Below, one piece after another: positions 9,656 to 18,024 of a stretch of 64,000 nt of DNA. This DNA comes from Rhizobiaceae bacterium. GTDB taxonomy: Bacteria; Pseudomonadota; Alphaproteobacteria; Rhizobiales; Rhizobiaceae. Every line of letters starts with the position of its first letter. Position 1 is the stretch's first letter. The notes beneath the pieces were generated by a model that ran no database searches, was not told where the DNA came from, and was given only the letters and a program-made list of their open reading frames with translations. The stretch lies in assembly GCA_019635775.1 (NCBI GenBank), contig JAHBYU010000001.1, positions 310,001 to 374,000 of the forward strand, in the 5' to 3' direction. Position numbers and translations under genes: made by a program.

Positions 9656-9934
9656 ATGAAAAAGCTTGTTCTTGCTTCTGTATCGGCCCTGGCCCTGTTC
9701 GGCGTGGCCGCCTGCAGCGACGCCACCGACAACACGACCACGCAAAGCGTGCCGGAAACGCAGATGAACGAACCCGCGCCGATGCCGGCTGATCCGGCGA
9801 CGCCTGCGGCACCGGAGGTCGACAACTCGACCACGCAGAGCATCGAGCCTGCACCGAGCGTCGATAGCGATCCGCACGCGGTCGAGCCGGTCCCGATGGA
9901 TTCCGCCCCGGCGGTTCCTGCTCCGGCAGAGTAA
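9656..9934 (+). CDS. Small proline/alanine-rich lipoprotein
   Basis: A 92-residue exported protein with MKK, a hydrophobic core and a lipobox (GVAAC, Cys about residue 20). The mature part is low-complexity, dominated by Pro, Ala, Thr and Asp/Glu, and contains the near-repeat DNTTTQSVPETQ / DNSTTQSIEPAP. A strong ribosome site, AAGGAG, precedes the ATG. No enzymatic domain is visible; such proteins are usually annotated as hypothetical surface lipoproteins. The gene stands alone and is followed by a short hairpin. Confidence 0.75.
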   Translation: MKKLVLASVSALALFGVAACSDATDNTTTQSVPETQMNEPAPMPADPATPAAPEVDNSTTQSIEPAPSVDSDPHAVEPVPMDSAPAVPAPAE

Positions 9935-9956
9935 GCATTATCCATGCTTGGACAGG

Positions 9957-9973
9957 GCCGGGTTTTGCCCGGC
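9957..9973 (+). terminator. Short GC hairpin downstream of the small lipoprotein gene
   Basis: GCCGGG pairs with CCCGGC around a TTTTG loop, starting 22 bases after the lipoprotein stop. The stem can extend with a G-T and a G-C pair. There is no real T-tract after it, so it would be at best a weak intrinsic terminator or an mRNA 3' stabiliser. Confidence 0.35.
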
Positions 9974-10048
9974 TCTCGTCCGTCGAGCATAGCGGGTTGC
10001 GTCAATGCTTCCCTCGCCAAACAGGTCGTTTCCCCTTAAGGAAACGGC

Positions 10049-10756
10049 ATGTCCATCTGGCAGTTCGTCAAGCGAGTTACCGCTTCCACCGCGTCCGGCA
10101 TCGGCGGCGTTGTCGAGTCCGTGCGTGCCGTGTTCGGCGGCGATCCTGACCTGCGTCGGCGCGTTGCATTTTCGGTGGCAATGATTGCCCTTTCGGCGAA
10201 GATGGCCAAGGCGGACGGCATCGTGACGCAGGACGAGGTCAGGGCGTTCCAGCAGATCTTCGAGATACCATCATCCGAGCGGAGGAACGTCTACCGGCTA
10301 TACGATCTCGCCAGGCAGGACGTTGCAGGTTTCGAAGCCTATGCGGAGCGGATGGCCGGCCTGTGCGGTTCGGGGAAGAAAAACTGCGCAATGCTCGAGG
10401 ACATTCTCGACGGGCTGTTTCATATCGCCAAGGCTGATGGTGTGTTGCACGAGCGCGAAGGGTTCTATCTCCATCGCGTCGCCGAGATTTTCCACATCGA
10501 GGAAAGTCATTACCAGAGCATACTGGCGCGCCATGCCAGTCTGGGCGAAGCGGATCCCTGGCTGGTCCTGGGTATCGACCGGGGCAGTTCCTTTGCTGAC
10601 GTCAAGAAGCGGTACCGTTCCCTTGTCGCTGCGAACCATCCCGACAAGCTCGTCGCGCGCGGACTGCCGGAAGAATTCATCAAGATCGCCACGACCCGCA
10701 TCGCGGCGATCAATGCCGCCTACGAGATGATCGAACGAGGCCTCAGGGCGATATGA
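10049..10756 (+). CDS. DjlA-like co-chaperone (TerB domain plus C-terminal J domain)
   Basis: A 235-residue protein. Its middle is a TerB/DjlA central helical domain with two acidic repeats, AKADGIVTQDEVRAFQQIF and AKADGVLHEREGFYLHRVA. The C-terminus is a J domain (WLVLGIDRGSSFADVKKRYR, then the invariant HPD in ANHPDKLVARG), so it should stimulate a DnaK-type Hsp70. E. coli DjlA has an N-terminal membrane anchor; here the N-terminus (IWQFVKRVTASTASGIGGV) is only weakly amphipathic, so membrane attachment is uncertain. AAGGAAA precedes the ATG. The stop overlaps the start of the amidase gene (ATGA), a pairing seen in related genomes. Confidence 0.88.
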   Translation: MSIWQFVKRVTASTASGIGGVVESVRAVFGGDPDLRRRVAFSVAMIALSAKMAKADGIVTQDEVRAFQQIFEIPSSERRNVYRLYDLARQDVAGFEAYAERMAGLCGSGKKNCAMLEDILDGLFHIAKADGVLHEREGFYLHRVAEIFHIEESHYQSILARHASLGEADPWLVLGIDRGSSFADVKKRYRSLVAANHPDKLVARGLPEEFIKIATTRIAAINAAYEMIERGLRAI

Positions 10757-11517
10757 GCGGCTTCTCGCCAGACCACGCCGGCGCCGAGGTAAGGGTTTCG
10801 CCCAATTTCGGTCCCCGTGTGGGCGTGTCGCGTCCGGATATGATCATCCTGCATTACACCGGCATGAAAACCGGCGAGAGCGCCGAAGCCTGGCTCTGCG
10901 CGCCGGAATCGGAGGTTTCATCCCATTATCTGGTTCATGAGGATGGCCGCATCGTGCAGATGGTGCGCGAAAGCGATCGGGCCTGGCATGCCGGAAAGAG
11001 CTTCTGGAGCGGGATCACGGATGTCAATTCTCACTCCATAGGCATCGAGATCGTCAATCCGGGTCACGAGTTCGGCTACAGGCGTTTCCCCGCAAGGCAG
11101 ATAGCGGCGACAATAGACCTGTGCCGGGGCATAGCTGCCCGCCATGAAGTCGTCCCCGAGCGGGTTCTCGCACATTCCGATGTCGCGCCGGGACGAAAAG
11201 TGGACCCCGGCGAGAAGTTTCCGTGGCGTCAGCTTGCTCAGGAAGGTGTTGGTCATTTTGTCGCGCCGGTACGGGCAGGTGGCAGGCCTCTGCTACAGCA
11301 GGGAGACGCCGGAGAGGCCGTCGAGGAGTTGCAATCCATGCTGTCGCTGTACGGTTACGGCGCCGAGATCACCGGCGCGTTTGATCCTGCTACCGGCGTA
11401 TTAGTATCTGCTTTTCAAAGACATTTCCGCCCGCGCCGCGTCGATGGTGTGGCCGACCGGTCAACCGTCGAGACGCTTCGACGCCTGTTGCACGCTTTGC
11501 CTGCCAGGCCGGTTTAG
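10753..11517 (+). CDS. N-acetylmuramoyl-L-alanine amidase (Amidase_2) with peptidoglycan-binding domain
   Basis: A 254-residue zinc amidase of the AmpD/AmiD type that cleaves the bond between MurNAc and the stem peptide. The catalytic domain occupies about residues 15-160, with zinc-ligand regions IILHYTGMKTGESA, SSHYLVHEDGRIVQMV and VLAHSDVAPGRKVDPG. The C-terminal 70 residues (LLQQGDAGEAVEELQSMLS and the following AFDPATGVLVSAFQRHFR) are a PG_binding_1 domain. No signal peptide is visible, so a cytosolic wall-recycling role resembling AmpD is possible, although AmiD-like enzymes with this binding domain are usually exported. Translationally coupled to the DjlA-like gene. Confidence 0.88.
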   Translation: MSGFSPDHAGAEVRVSPNFGPRVGVSRPDMIILHYTGMKTGESAEAWLCAPESEVSSHYLVHEDGRIVQMVRESDRAWHAGKSFWSGITDVNSHSIGIEIVNPGHEFGYRRFPARQIAATIDLCRGIAARHEVVPERVLAHSDVAPGRKVDPGEKFPWRQLAQEGVGHFVAPVRAGGRPLLQQGDAGEAVEELQSMLSLYGYGAEITGAFDPATGVLVSAFQRHFRPRRVDGVADRSTVETLRRLLHALPARPV

Positions 11518-11707
11518 GGCAGCCTCAGAGCTTCACCAGCTTGTTTCCGGCCGTAACTCTTTGTTACTTGAGCCGCCTTTTTTGCCCCAAGGTTGGTGTC
11601 CATCTGCCCAGTCGAGCTTGCCGGCGACTGGTATCCGCGGTCCCGGTGTAATCTTCAAAGCGTCGCGCGCTTCCCCCCTTTGCGCGGCCGGATAACAAAA
11701 GGGACTC

Positions 11708-12373
11708 ATGAAAAATTTGACCGTTTTAGCGGCAGCGCTGGCTGCCGGGCTGATGACTTTTGCCGCGAATGCCCAGGAGGGGGGATTCACGCGGGTTGCC
11801 ATGCTGCCCATCATGACGCCGATCACAAGCGGGATTGCCGCCTCACAAAGGCAGGTGGCTTTGCCCGAAAAAGGCGTTTCGAGTTCACGCGGCCTGACAT
11901 CGGAGGAGATGTTCCACAAGGCCAAGGCGCAAGCCGCAGCGCTGAAGCCGGAGGAGCGCTACAAGCCCATTGTGGAGAAGTACGCTTTTGAAAACGGCGT
12001 GCCGATTGAACTGGCGCACGCAGTGATCACCGTGGAAAGCAACTACAAGCCCTATTCGCTGGGCAGGGCGGGCGAGGTCGGGCTGATGCAGATCAAGCCG
12101 GCTACCGCGAAGATGATGGGATACGAAGGCACGACGACCGGCCTGTTCGATCCCGAGACCAATATAAAGTTCGGCATGAAATATCTCGGCAAGGCCCGCA
12201 AACTCGGCGACGGCACCACTTGCGGGACGATTCTGAAATACAATGCCGGTCATGCGGCCAAGCGCATGAATTCCACGTCGCGCAACTACTGCGAGAAGGT
12301 GAAGCAGCATCTCGCGGGATCGAACATCTCGGCCAGCCTCACCACTGAGCCGAAATTCCACCGCGGCGCGTAA
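11708..12373 (+). CDS. Lytic transglycosylase (SLT domain), periplasmic
   Basis: A 221-residue protein with a clean signal peptide ending in AANAQ (about residue 23), then a linker and an SLT lysozyme-like domain. The catalytic Glu lies in HAVITVESNYKPYS, followed by the family signature AGEVGLMQIKPATAKMMGY and LKYNAGH. Such enzymes cleave the glycan strand with 1,6-anhydro product formation and make room for envelope complexes or wall growth. AAGGGA precedes the ATG. The 190 bp upstream hold no gene. It stands alone immediately before rnpB. Confidence 0.9.
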   Translation: MKNLTVLAAALAAGLMTFAANAQEGGFTRVAMLPIMTPITSGIAASQRQVALPEKGVSSSRGLTSEEMFHKAKAQAAALKPEERYKPIVEKYAFENGVPIELAHAVITVESNYKPYSLGRAGEVGLMQIKPATAKMMGYEGTTTGLFDPETNIKFGMKYLGKARKLGDGTTCGTILKYNAGHAAKRMNSTSRNYCEKVKQHLAGSNISASLTTEPKFHRGA

Positions 12374-12393
12374 ACTTTACTTGCCGGTTGATA

Positions 12394-12422
12394 TTGCCTT
12401 TCGGCTGGCGAACGCCTTTATA
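12394..12422 (+). promoter_or_regulatory. Candidate promoter of rnpB
   Basis: TTGCCT (12394-12399), a 17-base spacer and TTTATA (12417-12422) place a sigma-70-type start within about seven bases of the predicted 5' end of RNase P RNA. The elements begin only about 20 bases after the stop of the transglycosylase gene. Confidence 0.5.
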
Positions 12423-12428
12423 CGCGAT

Positions 12429-12838
12429 GCCAGCCGGCCGGGCGGCCGCACCAGCAAGAGTCGAAAGGCTGCGGGTGAGGAAAGTCCGGGCTCCATGGAG
12501 ACACGGTGCCGGCTAACGGCCGGCGGGGGCGACCCCAGGGAAAGTGCCACAGAAAGCAAACCGCCGCGCGGGTCCTTCGGGGTCATGTGCGGTAAGGGTG
12601 AAAGGGTGGGGTAAGAGCCCACCGCGCGACCGGCAACGGGAGCGGCAAGGCAAACCCCACCGGGAGCAAAACCGAATAGGGGCGGTCGAGGGGAAACCCT
12701 CAGGGCTGTTTCCGGCCCACCGTCCGGGTAGGTTGCGTGAGGCCGGCGGCAACGCCGGTCCAAGATGAATGGCCGCCACGTTCTTTCCGCTGAAAGGCGG
12801 GAAGGGCCGTACAGAACCCGGCTTACAGGCCGGCTGGC
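12429..12838 (+). ncRNA. rnpB: RNase P RNA (bacterial type A)
   Basis: The catalytic RNA of ribonuclease P, which matures tRNA 5' ends together with RnpA. The terminal P1 helix is a perfect 11-bp pairing of GCCAGCCGGCC at the 5' end with GGCCGGCTGGC at the 3' end. All universally conserved blocks can be read in order: GAGGAAAGTCCGGGCTCC, CCACAGAAA, AGAGCCCACCGCG, AAACCCCACCGGGAGCAA and ACAGAACCCGGCTTAC. About 410 nt is normal for alphaproteobacterial type A RNAs. A run of five T follows P1 and may act as the terminator. Confidence 0.97.
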
Positions 12839-12896
12839 AATTTTTCCAAAATCTGGAATCTTCGCAGTGCTTACGGTAGCTTGCGGAGATTTCGAT

Positions 12897-14006
12897 TCAG
12901 GCCAGTTCGAGCGCTGCTTCAAGAGCCGCCCATAGTTCCTCGACCGGCTCGCAGCCGACCGAAAGCCTGACAAAGCCGGGCGCCACCGCGTCTCCCCAGC
13001 GCGCGCGCCGTTCGGCCGATGTGTGGACGCCACCGAAGGACGTGGCCGGCTGGATCATTGCGCATCTGTTTATGAAAGTCTCCGCAGCCTCCTCGCTTTC
13101 CAGCGTGAGCCCGATCAGCAAGCCGAAACGCTGCATCTGGATACGGGCGAGGTTGTGCGAGGGATCGTCGGCAAGGCCGGGGAATCGCAATGCCTTTACC
13201 TTTGGATGCCCGGCTAGGCGGGGTGCGATCGTCTCAGCCGAAGAGCACATCCGGTCAAAGCGCACTTCCAGTGTCTCCAGTCCGCGATGGACCAGCCATG
13301 CCTCGAACGGGCCGGGGATCGCGCCTGAAAGCTTGCGCCAGTCCCTGACCGCCGCGACGATGCCCTCGTCACGGCTTGATACATGGCCGAACAGCGCGTC
13401 CGAGTGGCCGTTGGGCGCCTTGGTGTCGGCTGCAACGAGGATGTCCACGCCAAGCTCCAGCGGCTGCTGCCCGTAAGGCGTCATCGTCGTGTTGTCGGCG
13501 ACGACCGTTGCCCCCGCGGCATGTGCGGCAGCGGACACGGCGGCGATGTCGCACAGGTCCAGGCCGGGATTGGACGGTGTCTCGAGAAAGACGAGGCGGT
13601 AGCCTTCGAAGCCGCCATCGAGGAACGCGCCAGTCGCCCTCAGGTCATATGTCACGCCCATCGGCTTGAGGAATCGCTCGGCCAGCACGCGAGGCGTGTA
13701 ATATCCGTCGGACGGCAACAGGATATGGTCGCCGCTCTTCAACTGGCTGAAGAACACCGCTGAAATCGCCGCCATGCCGGATGGAAAGGCGACCGAATCC
13801 GCTCCTTCCAGATGGGAGAGCACTTCTTCCACTGCGTCCCATGTCGGGTTGTCGAAGCGGCCATACTGCGCATAGCCGGCCGGGCTGCCTGGCAGGTGGA
13901 ACATCGAGGACATGGTAAGGGGCAGCGCGACCGGATCGCCTTTTGCCAGCTTGCGCTGGCGCAGATGTAGAAGGTTGGCTGCTCGCGCCGAAGGATTTTC
14001 GGTCAT
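12897..14006 (-). CDS. Trans-sulfuration-type PLP enzyme (cystathionine gamma-lyase-like)
   Basis: A 369-residue member of the Cys/Met metabolism PLP family. Visible motifs: YGRFDNPTWDAVE, SVAFPSGMAAISAVF, the cofactor-contacting FLETPSNPGLDLCDIAAV, VVADNTTMTPYGQQPLELG, and the PLP-lysine region AADTKAPNGHSDALFG. The C-terminus RLSVGCEPVEELWAALEAAL is typical. It could act as cystathionine gamma-lyase, cystathionine beta-lyase or a related gamma-elimination enzyme; the fold does not settle which. I chose the ATG at 14006 (MTENPSARAA) over an upstream in-frame start that would add 32 unconserved-looking, Arg-rich residues. Divergent from mraZ. Confidence 0.85.
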   Translation of the reverse strand: MTENPSARAANLLHLRQRKLAKGDPVALPLTMSSMFHLPGSPAGYAQYGRFDNPTWDAVEEVLSHLEGADSVAFPSGMAAISAVFFSQLKSGDHILLPSDGYYTPRVLAERFLKPMGVTYDLRATGAFLDGGFEGYRLVFLETPSNPGLDLCDIAAVSAAAHAAGATVVADNTTMTPYGQQPLELGVDILVAADTKAPNGHSDALFGHVSSRDEGIVAAVRDWRKLSGAIPGPFEAWLVHRGLETLEVRFDRMCSSAETIAPRLAGHPKVKALRFPGLADDPSHNLARIQMQRFGLLIGLTLESEEAAETFINRCAMIQPATSFGGVHTSAERRARWGDAVAPGFVRLSVGCEPVEELWAALEAALELA

Positions 14007-14181
14007 GTCTGTCGCTTTCACTGCTGTCTGTCCGTTGGGGCCGGACGCTATGCGGCGTGCTGCTTGTCCGCAAGTACGGGTCAGGCCCCGATAACCCTTC
14101 ATTAGGCTTAATGGAGCATAAAGGCGTTGATGCCCGGATTCCGCCCTTTGCGGGCGGTTAGGGGTCTTCGTACCTACTGTT

Positions 14182-14215
14182 CCCGTTGACGCCCATATAG
14201 CCCCATGTTATCCCA
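14182..14215 (+). promoter_or_regulatory. Candidate dcw promoter overlapped by MraZ-box-like 10-bp repeats
   Basis: CCCG (14182) and CCCA at 14192, 14202 and 14212 recur with an exact 10-bp period; on the other strand these read TGGG. MraZ of E. coli binds TGGGN repeats at this period. TTGACG (14186-14191), 16 bases and TTATCC (14208-14213) make a plausible promoter interleaved with the repeats, about 180 bases before mraZ. The rest of the 390-bp gap between the PLP enzyme and mraZ contains a CATTA-4-TAATG inverted repeat (14100-14113) and two short GC hairpins (14141-14157 and 14335-14349), but no gene I can support. Confidence 0.65.
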
Positions 14216-14396
14216 CACAAACAATCCAGTTCCTGTTTCCGGTGAAGGTCGATTGAGCGCCAGTCGTGCGGCTGTCGGGTCGCGTGACGTGCTTTGGCAT
14301 GGCCGTGACCGGAACAGGTTTTGCGGCAGCGGCGGCGCCTCGGAGGCGCGGGCGCGATGACCACATGGGCCCTTGAGGAGACGGCTGTAGCGCGTG

Positions 14397-14867
14397 ATGA
14401 ACCGGTTTCTGTCCAGTGCGGTGAACAGGATCGACGCCAAGGGGCGGGTGTCCGTGCCGGCGCATTTCCGGTCCGTCGTGCAGAGCAGGGGCTACGCGGA
14501 ACTCTACGCCATCCGACAGCTGGACATACCGGCTCTGGATGTCGGCGGTCTGGATCTGCTGGACCGCTACGAGGCGCGTATCGGCCTGGAGGATCCGTTC
14601 ATGCAGACTGCGGACGACATGTCTTTCTTCGTGCACGGCGATGGGGCCTTCCTGAAATTCGATCAGGATGGGCGCATTTCAGTAACCGATTTCATCCGCG
14701 AGCACACCGGCATCACGACCGAAGTGGCTTTTGTCGGTCGCGGCGATTTCTTTCAGATGTGGGAGCCCTCGAAGCTCGCTGCCTATGGCGCGCAGGCGAG
14801 GGCGAGGCTTTTGCGACTTCGGCAGGGGATGAAGCCCGGAGGGGAAACCGGGGAGCAGCCGGAATGA
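14397..14867 (+). CDS. mraZ: MraZ, transcriptional regulator of the division cluster
   Basis: First gene of the dcw cluster. MraZ is a ring-forming DNA-binding protein with two AbrB-like halves, both visible: [17 protein letters not shown] near residue 10 and [20 protein letters not shown] near residue 88. It normally represses its own promoter. The ATG at 14397 is preceded in frame by GTG at 14394; neither has a close ribosome site (GAGGAG is 16 bases upstream), so initiation may be weak. 156 residues is usual. Its stop overlaps the rsmH start. The repeats at 14182-14215 are the expected autoregulatory site. Confidence 0.95.
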   Translation: MNRFLSSAVNRIDAKGRVSVPAHFRSVVQSRGYAELYAIRQLDIPALDVGGLDLLDRYEARIGLEDPFMQTADDMSFFVHGDGAFLKFDQDGRISVTDFIREHTGITTEVAFVGRGDFFQMWEPSKLAAYGAQARARLLRLRQGMKPGGETGEQPE

Positions 14868-15880
14868 TGGCGGGCCACGGCGGGGGTGACCCCGCGGTTG
14901 GCGGACCGGCCCGCCACATTCCGGTTCTCCTCGCCGAGGTTGTCGAGGCGCTGCAACCGCTTGAGGGGCAGACGATCGTGGACGGCACGTTCGGGGCGGG
15001 CGGCTACACCAGGGCGCTGCTCGCCGGGGGAGCTTCGGTTGTTGCGATCGACCGCGACCCGGATGCCATTGAGGCGGGGCGTGCGCTCGAAAAGGAGTGG
15101 GCGGGCAAACTTCGCCTTGTTCAGGGGCCGTTCTCCGCGCTCGACGAGGCCGTTGACGAAGCCGACGGCGTGGTGCTCGACATCGGCGTCTCCTCGATGC
15201 AGCTCGACGAAGCCGGACGCGGCTTCTCGTTTCGTGCCGATGGGCCGCTCGACATGCGCATGGCGCAGGCAGGCCCGAGCGCCGCGGACATCGTGAACCG
15301 TTTCAAGCCCGGCGATCTGGCCCGCATCTTCGGCCTGCTTGGCGAGGAACGCCACGCCGGACGAATCGCCCGGATGATCGAGAAGCGCCGCGAAAAGCAT
15401 CCCTTCGAGCGGACCCTCGATCTGGCCGACGCCATCGAGACGCATGTCGGGCGCAAGCCCGGCGACAGGATTCACCCGGCCACGCGGGTCTTCCAGGCGT
15501 TGCGCATCTTCGTCAACGACGAACTCGGTGAACTGGCTCGCGCTCTCTTTGCCGCCGAACGCGTGCTTAGGCCGGGCGGCAGGCTTGCGGTCGTCACGTT
15601 CCATTCGCTGGAGGACCGTATCGTCAAGCGCTTCATTGCCGACCGTTCCGGCAACCCCGCCGGTTCGCGCTACCTGCCGCAGACGCAGGAGAAGGCCGCC
15701 ACGTTCGAGAAGCGCGGTGGCGCGATCGGGCCGGGAGAGGCCGAGACCGAGGCCAATCCGCGAGCGCGTTCCGCCAAGCTTCGTGTCGCCGTCCGCACCG
15801 ACGTCGCGGCGCGCGTTAGCGATCTTTCGATCTTCGGCCTGCCGAAACTTCCCGATGTCAGCGTCCCGGTGGAGAGGTAA
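14864..15880 (+). CDS. rsmH: 16S rRNA m4C1402 methyltransferase RsmH (MraW)
   Basis: A 338-residue SAM-dependent methyltransferase that methylates N4 of C1402 in 16S rRNA. Landmarks are [13 protein letters not shown] at the N-terminus, SAM motif [12 protein letters not shown] (about residues 39-49), [20 protein letters not shown], and [13 protein letters not shown]. The frame is open for more than 500 bases upstream through mraZ, but homology and the ATGA overlap with the mraZ stop place the start here. GGGGAG lies ten bases before the ATG. Always the second gene of the cluster. Confidence 0.96.
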   Translation: MMAGHGGGDPAVGGPARHIPVLLAEVVEALQPLEGQTIVDGTFGAGGYTRALLAGGASVVAIDRDPDAIEAGRALEKEWAGKLRLVQGPFSALDEAVDEADGVVLDIGVSSMQLDEAGRGFSFRADGPLDMRMAQAGPSAADIVNRFKPGDLARIFGLLGEERHAGRIARMIEKRREKHPFERTLDLADAIETHVGRKPGDRIHPATRVFQALRIFVNDELGELARALFAAERVLRPGGRLAVVTFHSLEDRIVKRFIADRSGNPAGSRYLPQTQEKAATFEKRGGAIGPGEAETEANPRARSAKLRVAVRTDVAARVSDLSIFGLPKLPDVSVPVER

Positions 15881-15886
15881 TTTCCC

Positions 15887-16273
15887 GTGTTTCGTACCAC
15901 CGACATAGTCCTCATCGCCGCGATGGTCGCGGCTGCGGCGTTTACCTACAAGACCAAGCACGAGGCGGAGGACCGTCAGGTGGCGCTGCGCAAGATCGAG
16001 CAGCAGATACGCTTCGAGGAAGACACGCTCGACCTTCTCAAGGCAGACTGGAGCCTGCTCACCCAGCCGTCTCGATTGCAGAAGCTGACCGAAACCTACA
16101 AGGACGAACTGGCCCTCCAGCCTCTCGAGGCGCGCCAGATCGTCGGGCTCGACGAGTTGCCCGCCAAGCCGCTCACCATCGAGGACCTTTCCAGCCAGAC
16201 TCTCGGCGGCATGGCTGAAAGCGCCCAGCCGACCGGAAAAGACAACATAGTCACCGGGGGCATCGTGCAGTGA
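15887..16273 (+). CDS. ftsL: Cell division protein FtsL
   Basis: A 128-residue bitopic membrane protein: a short cytoplasmic N-terminus, one transmembrane helix (IVLIAAMVAAAAFTYKTKH), then a coiled-coil (EDRQVALRKIEQQIRFEED, followed by LDLLKADWSLLTQPSRLQKL). FtsL links FtsB and FtsQ to the FtsWI synthase at the septum. Sequence identity in this family is low, so the call relies on architecture and on position between rsmH and ftsI. Translation starts at GTG with GGAGAGG about ten bases upstream. The stop overlaps the ftsI GTG. Confidence 0.9.
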   Translation: MFRTTDIVLIAAMVAAAAFTYKTKHEAEDRQVALRKIEQQIRFEEDTLDLLKADWSLLTQPSRLQKLTETYKDELALQPLEARQIVGLDELPAKPLTIEDLSSQTLGGMAESAQPTGKDNIVTGGIVQ

Positions 16274-17976
16274 TCCCGTTCTTGCGCAAACGTCGTAAAT
16301 CCGCTGACGAGGCGTCGTCCATAGTAGTCGATGGTTCACGCAAGTCGACTGGCGGCAAGCAGAAGAACCGCGTCATCATGACGATGGCGGTATTCTTCGC
16401 CATCTACGGTGCGATCGCGGGCCGGCTTGTCTATCTCGGACTTCTGGACCCCGAGAGCGGTGGTCCGCCGGAAAGCAGGGTCACTGCCTCGCGGCCAGAC
16501 ATCGTGGATCGCAATGGCGAGGTACTCGCCACCGATATCAAGACGGCTTCTCTCTTTGCCGAGCCGCGCCGCATCGTCGATGCCGACGAGGTCATCGAGA
16601 AGCTGTCGACCGTGCTGCCAGACATCAATGTGGAGCAGACCTATCACAAGCTGAAGAGTGGGGCGGGTTTCGTCTGGCTGAAGCGACAGCTGACGCCGCG
16701 CCAGCAGGCGGAAATTTTCCAGCTCGGTCTTCCTGGCATCGGCTTCCGCACCGAGAAGCGCCGCTTCTATCCGGCCGGCGAAACGATTTCGCACATCATC
16801 GGCCTGACCAACATCGACAACCAGGGCATTTCGGGGCTCGAGAAGTACATCGACGATCAGGGGCTGGCCGACCTGCAGGCGTCCGGCCTGGCGATCGCCA
16901 AGGATTTGAAGCCGGTCAAGCTGTCGGTCGATTTGCGCGTCCAGCATATCGTGCACGACGAGATCTCCCAGGCGCTGGAGCGTTATCACGCCATAGCCGC
17001 CGGCGCTGTCGTCCTGAACGCCAAGACCGGCGAGGTCGTCGCGATGGCGTCCGTGCCGGACTACGATCCCAACAACCCCTACAATGCCCATGAGAAGGAT
17101 CGGCTCAACCGCATGTCGGCCGGCGTCTACGAAATGGGCTCGACCATCAAGAGCTTCACCACCGCGATGGCGCTTGATTCCGGCCTCGCCAATCTCGAAA
17201 GCCGCTTCGACGCCTCGCGCCCGCTGAGAATCGGGCGCTTCACCATCAAGGACTTTCACGGCAAGGGCCGTGTGCTGACCCTGCCGGAAGTGTTCATCTA
17301 TTCCTCCAACATCGGCTCCGCCAAGGAAGCCGACATGGTAGGCATAGAGGGACACCGGGAATTCCTTAAGCGTCTGGGCCTGCTCGACCGCCTGCGCACC
17401 GAACTGCCGGAGGTCGCCAGCCCGACCGAGCCGAAGGAATGGAAGAAGGTCCATTCGATCACGATCTCCTTCGGCCACGGCATGTCCACCACGCCGTTGC
17501 AGACGGCTGTCGGCGCCGCCGCCCTGATGAACGGTCGACTTCTTCCGCCGACCTTCCTGCCGCGAACGGAAGCCGAGGCTGCGGAGATCGGCGAGCAGGT
17601 CGTCAAGGAGAGCACCGTCGAGCAGATGCGTTATCTTTACCGGCTGAATGCCGAAAAGGGTTCCGGAAAGAGGGCCGAGGTTCCCGGTTTCCGCGTCGGC
17701 GGCAAGACTGGAACCGCCGAGAAGGTCGTCAATGGCCGCTATTCCAGCGACAAGCGGTTCAACGCCTTCCTCGCCGCCTTTCCAATGGACAACCCGCAAT
17801 ATATCGTGCTGTCCGTTATCGACGAGCCGAAGCCGGAAAAGCCTGGAATGGCGGCGACATCCGGCCTGAATGCGGCCCCGATCGTAGCCAACATCATCCG
17901 CCGTTCGGGCGTCCTGCTTGGCGTTACGCCGGAGTTCGGCCATGAAAGCGCCGCGACGGTCGTTTCCTATCAGTGA
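16270..17976 (+). CDS. ftsI: FtsI / PBP3, septal peptidoglycan transpeptidase
   Basis: A 568-residue class B penicillin-binding protein that cross-links septal peptidoglycan. It has one N-terminal membrane helix (VIMTMAVFFAIYGAIAGRL), the pedestal domain with SRPDIVDRNGEVLATDI, and the transpeptidase domain with all three catalytic motifs: STIK (Ser about residue 291), SSN (about 345-347) and KTGT (about 479-482). Start is GTG, overlapping the ftsL stop. It works with FtsW, encoded further down. A perfect TTGACA occurs in the 48-bp gap before murE, but no good -10 follows it. Confidence 0.97.
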   Translation: MIPFLRKRRKSADEASSIVVDGSRKSTGGKQKNRVIMTMAVFFAIYGAIAGRLVYLGLLDPESGGPPESRVTASRPDIVDRNGEVLATDIKTASLFAEPRRIVDADEVIEKLSTVLPDINVEQTYHKLKSGAGFVWLKRQLTPRQQAEIFQLGLPGIGFRTEKRRFYPAGETISHIIGLTNIDNQGISGLEKYIDDQGLADLQASGLAIAKDLKPVKLSVDLRVQHIVHDEISQALERYHAIAAGAVVLNAKTGEVVAMASVPDYDPNNPYNAHEKDRLNRMSAGVYEMGSTIKSFTTAMALDSGLANLESRFDASRPLRIGRFTIKDFHGKGRVLTLPEVFIYSSNIGSAKEADMVGIEGHREFLKRLGLLDRLRTELPEVASPTEPKEWKKVHSITISFGHGMSTTPLQTAVGAAALMNGRLLPPTFLPRTEAEAAEIGEQVVKESTVEQMRYLYRLNAEKGSGKRAEVPGFRVGGKTGTAEKVVNGRYSSDKRFNAFLAAFPMDNPQYIVLSVIDEPKPEKPGMAATSGLNAAPIVANIIRRSGVLLGVTPEFGHESAATVVSYQ

Positions 17977-18024
17977 TTCTGGGGAAAGCCTGTTTTGACA
18001 ATTTTTGATCGGACATTGCGCTAG

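Noticed and set aside
14141..14157. CCGCCC-5-GGGCGG hairpin upstream of mraZ as a terminator
   Set aside because: It lies between two divergent genes, where no transcript should end, and has no T-tract; kept only as a minor palindrome.
14321..14863. Upstream extension of rsmH through the whole of mraZ, giving a 519-residue frame
   Set aside because: The added 180 residues are the +1 shadow of mraZ, Arg/Gly-rich and unlike any RsmH; the ATGA overlap and family length place the start at 14864.
14783..16339. 518-codon open frame antisense to rsmH and ftsL
   Set aside because: Explained by codon bias opposite well-supported genes; no motif and no plausible start region.
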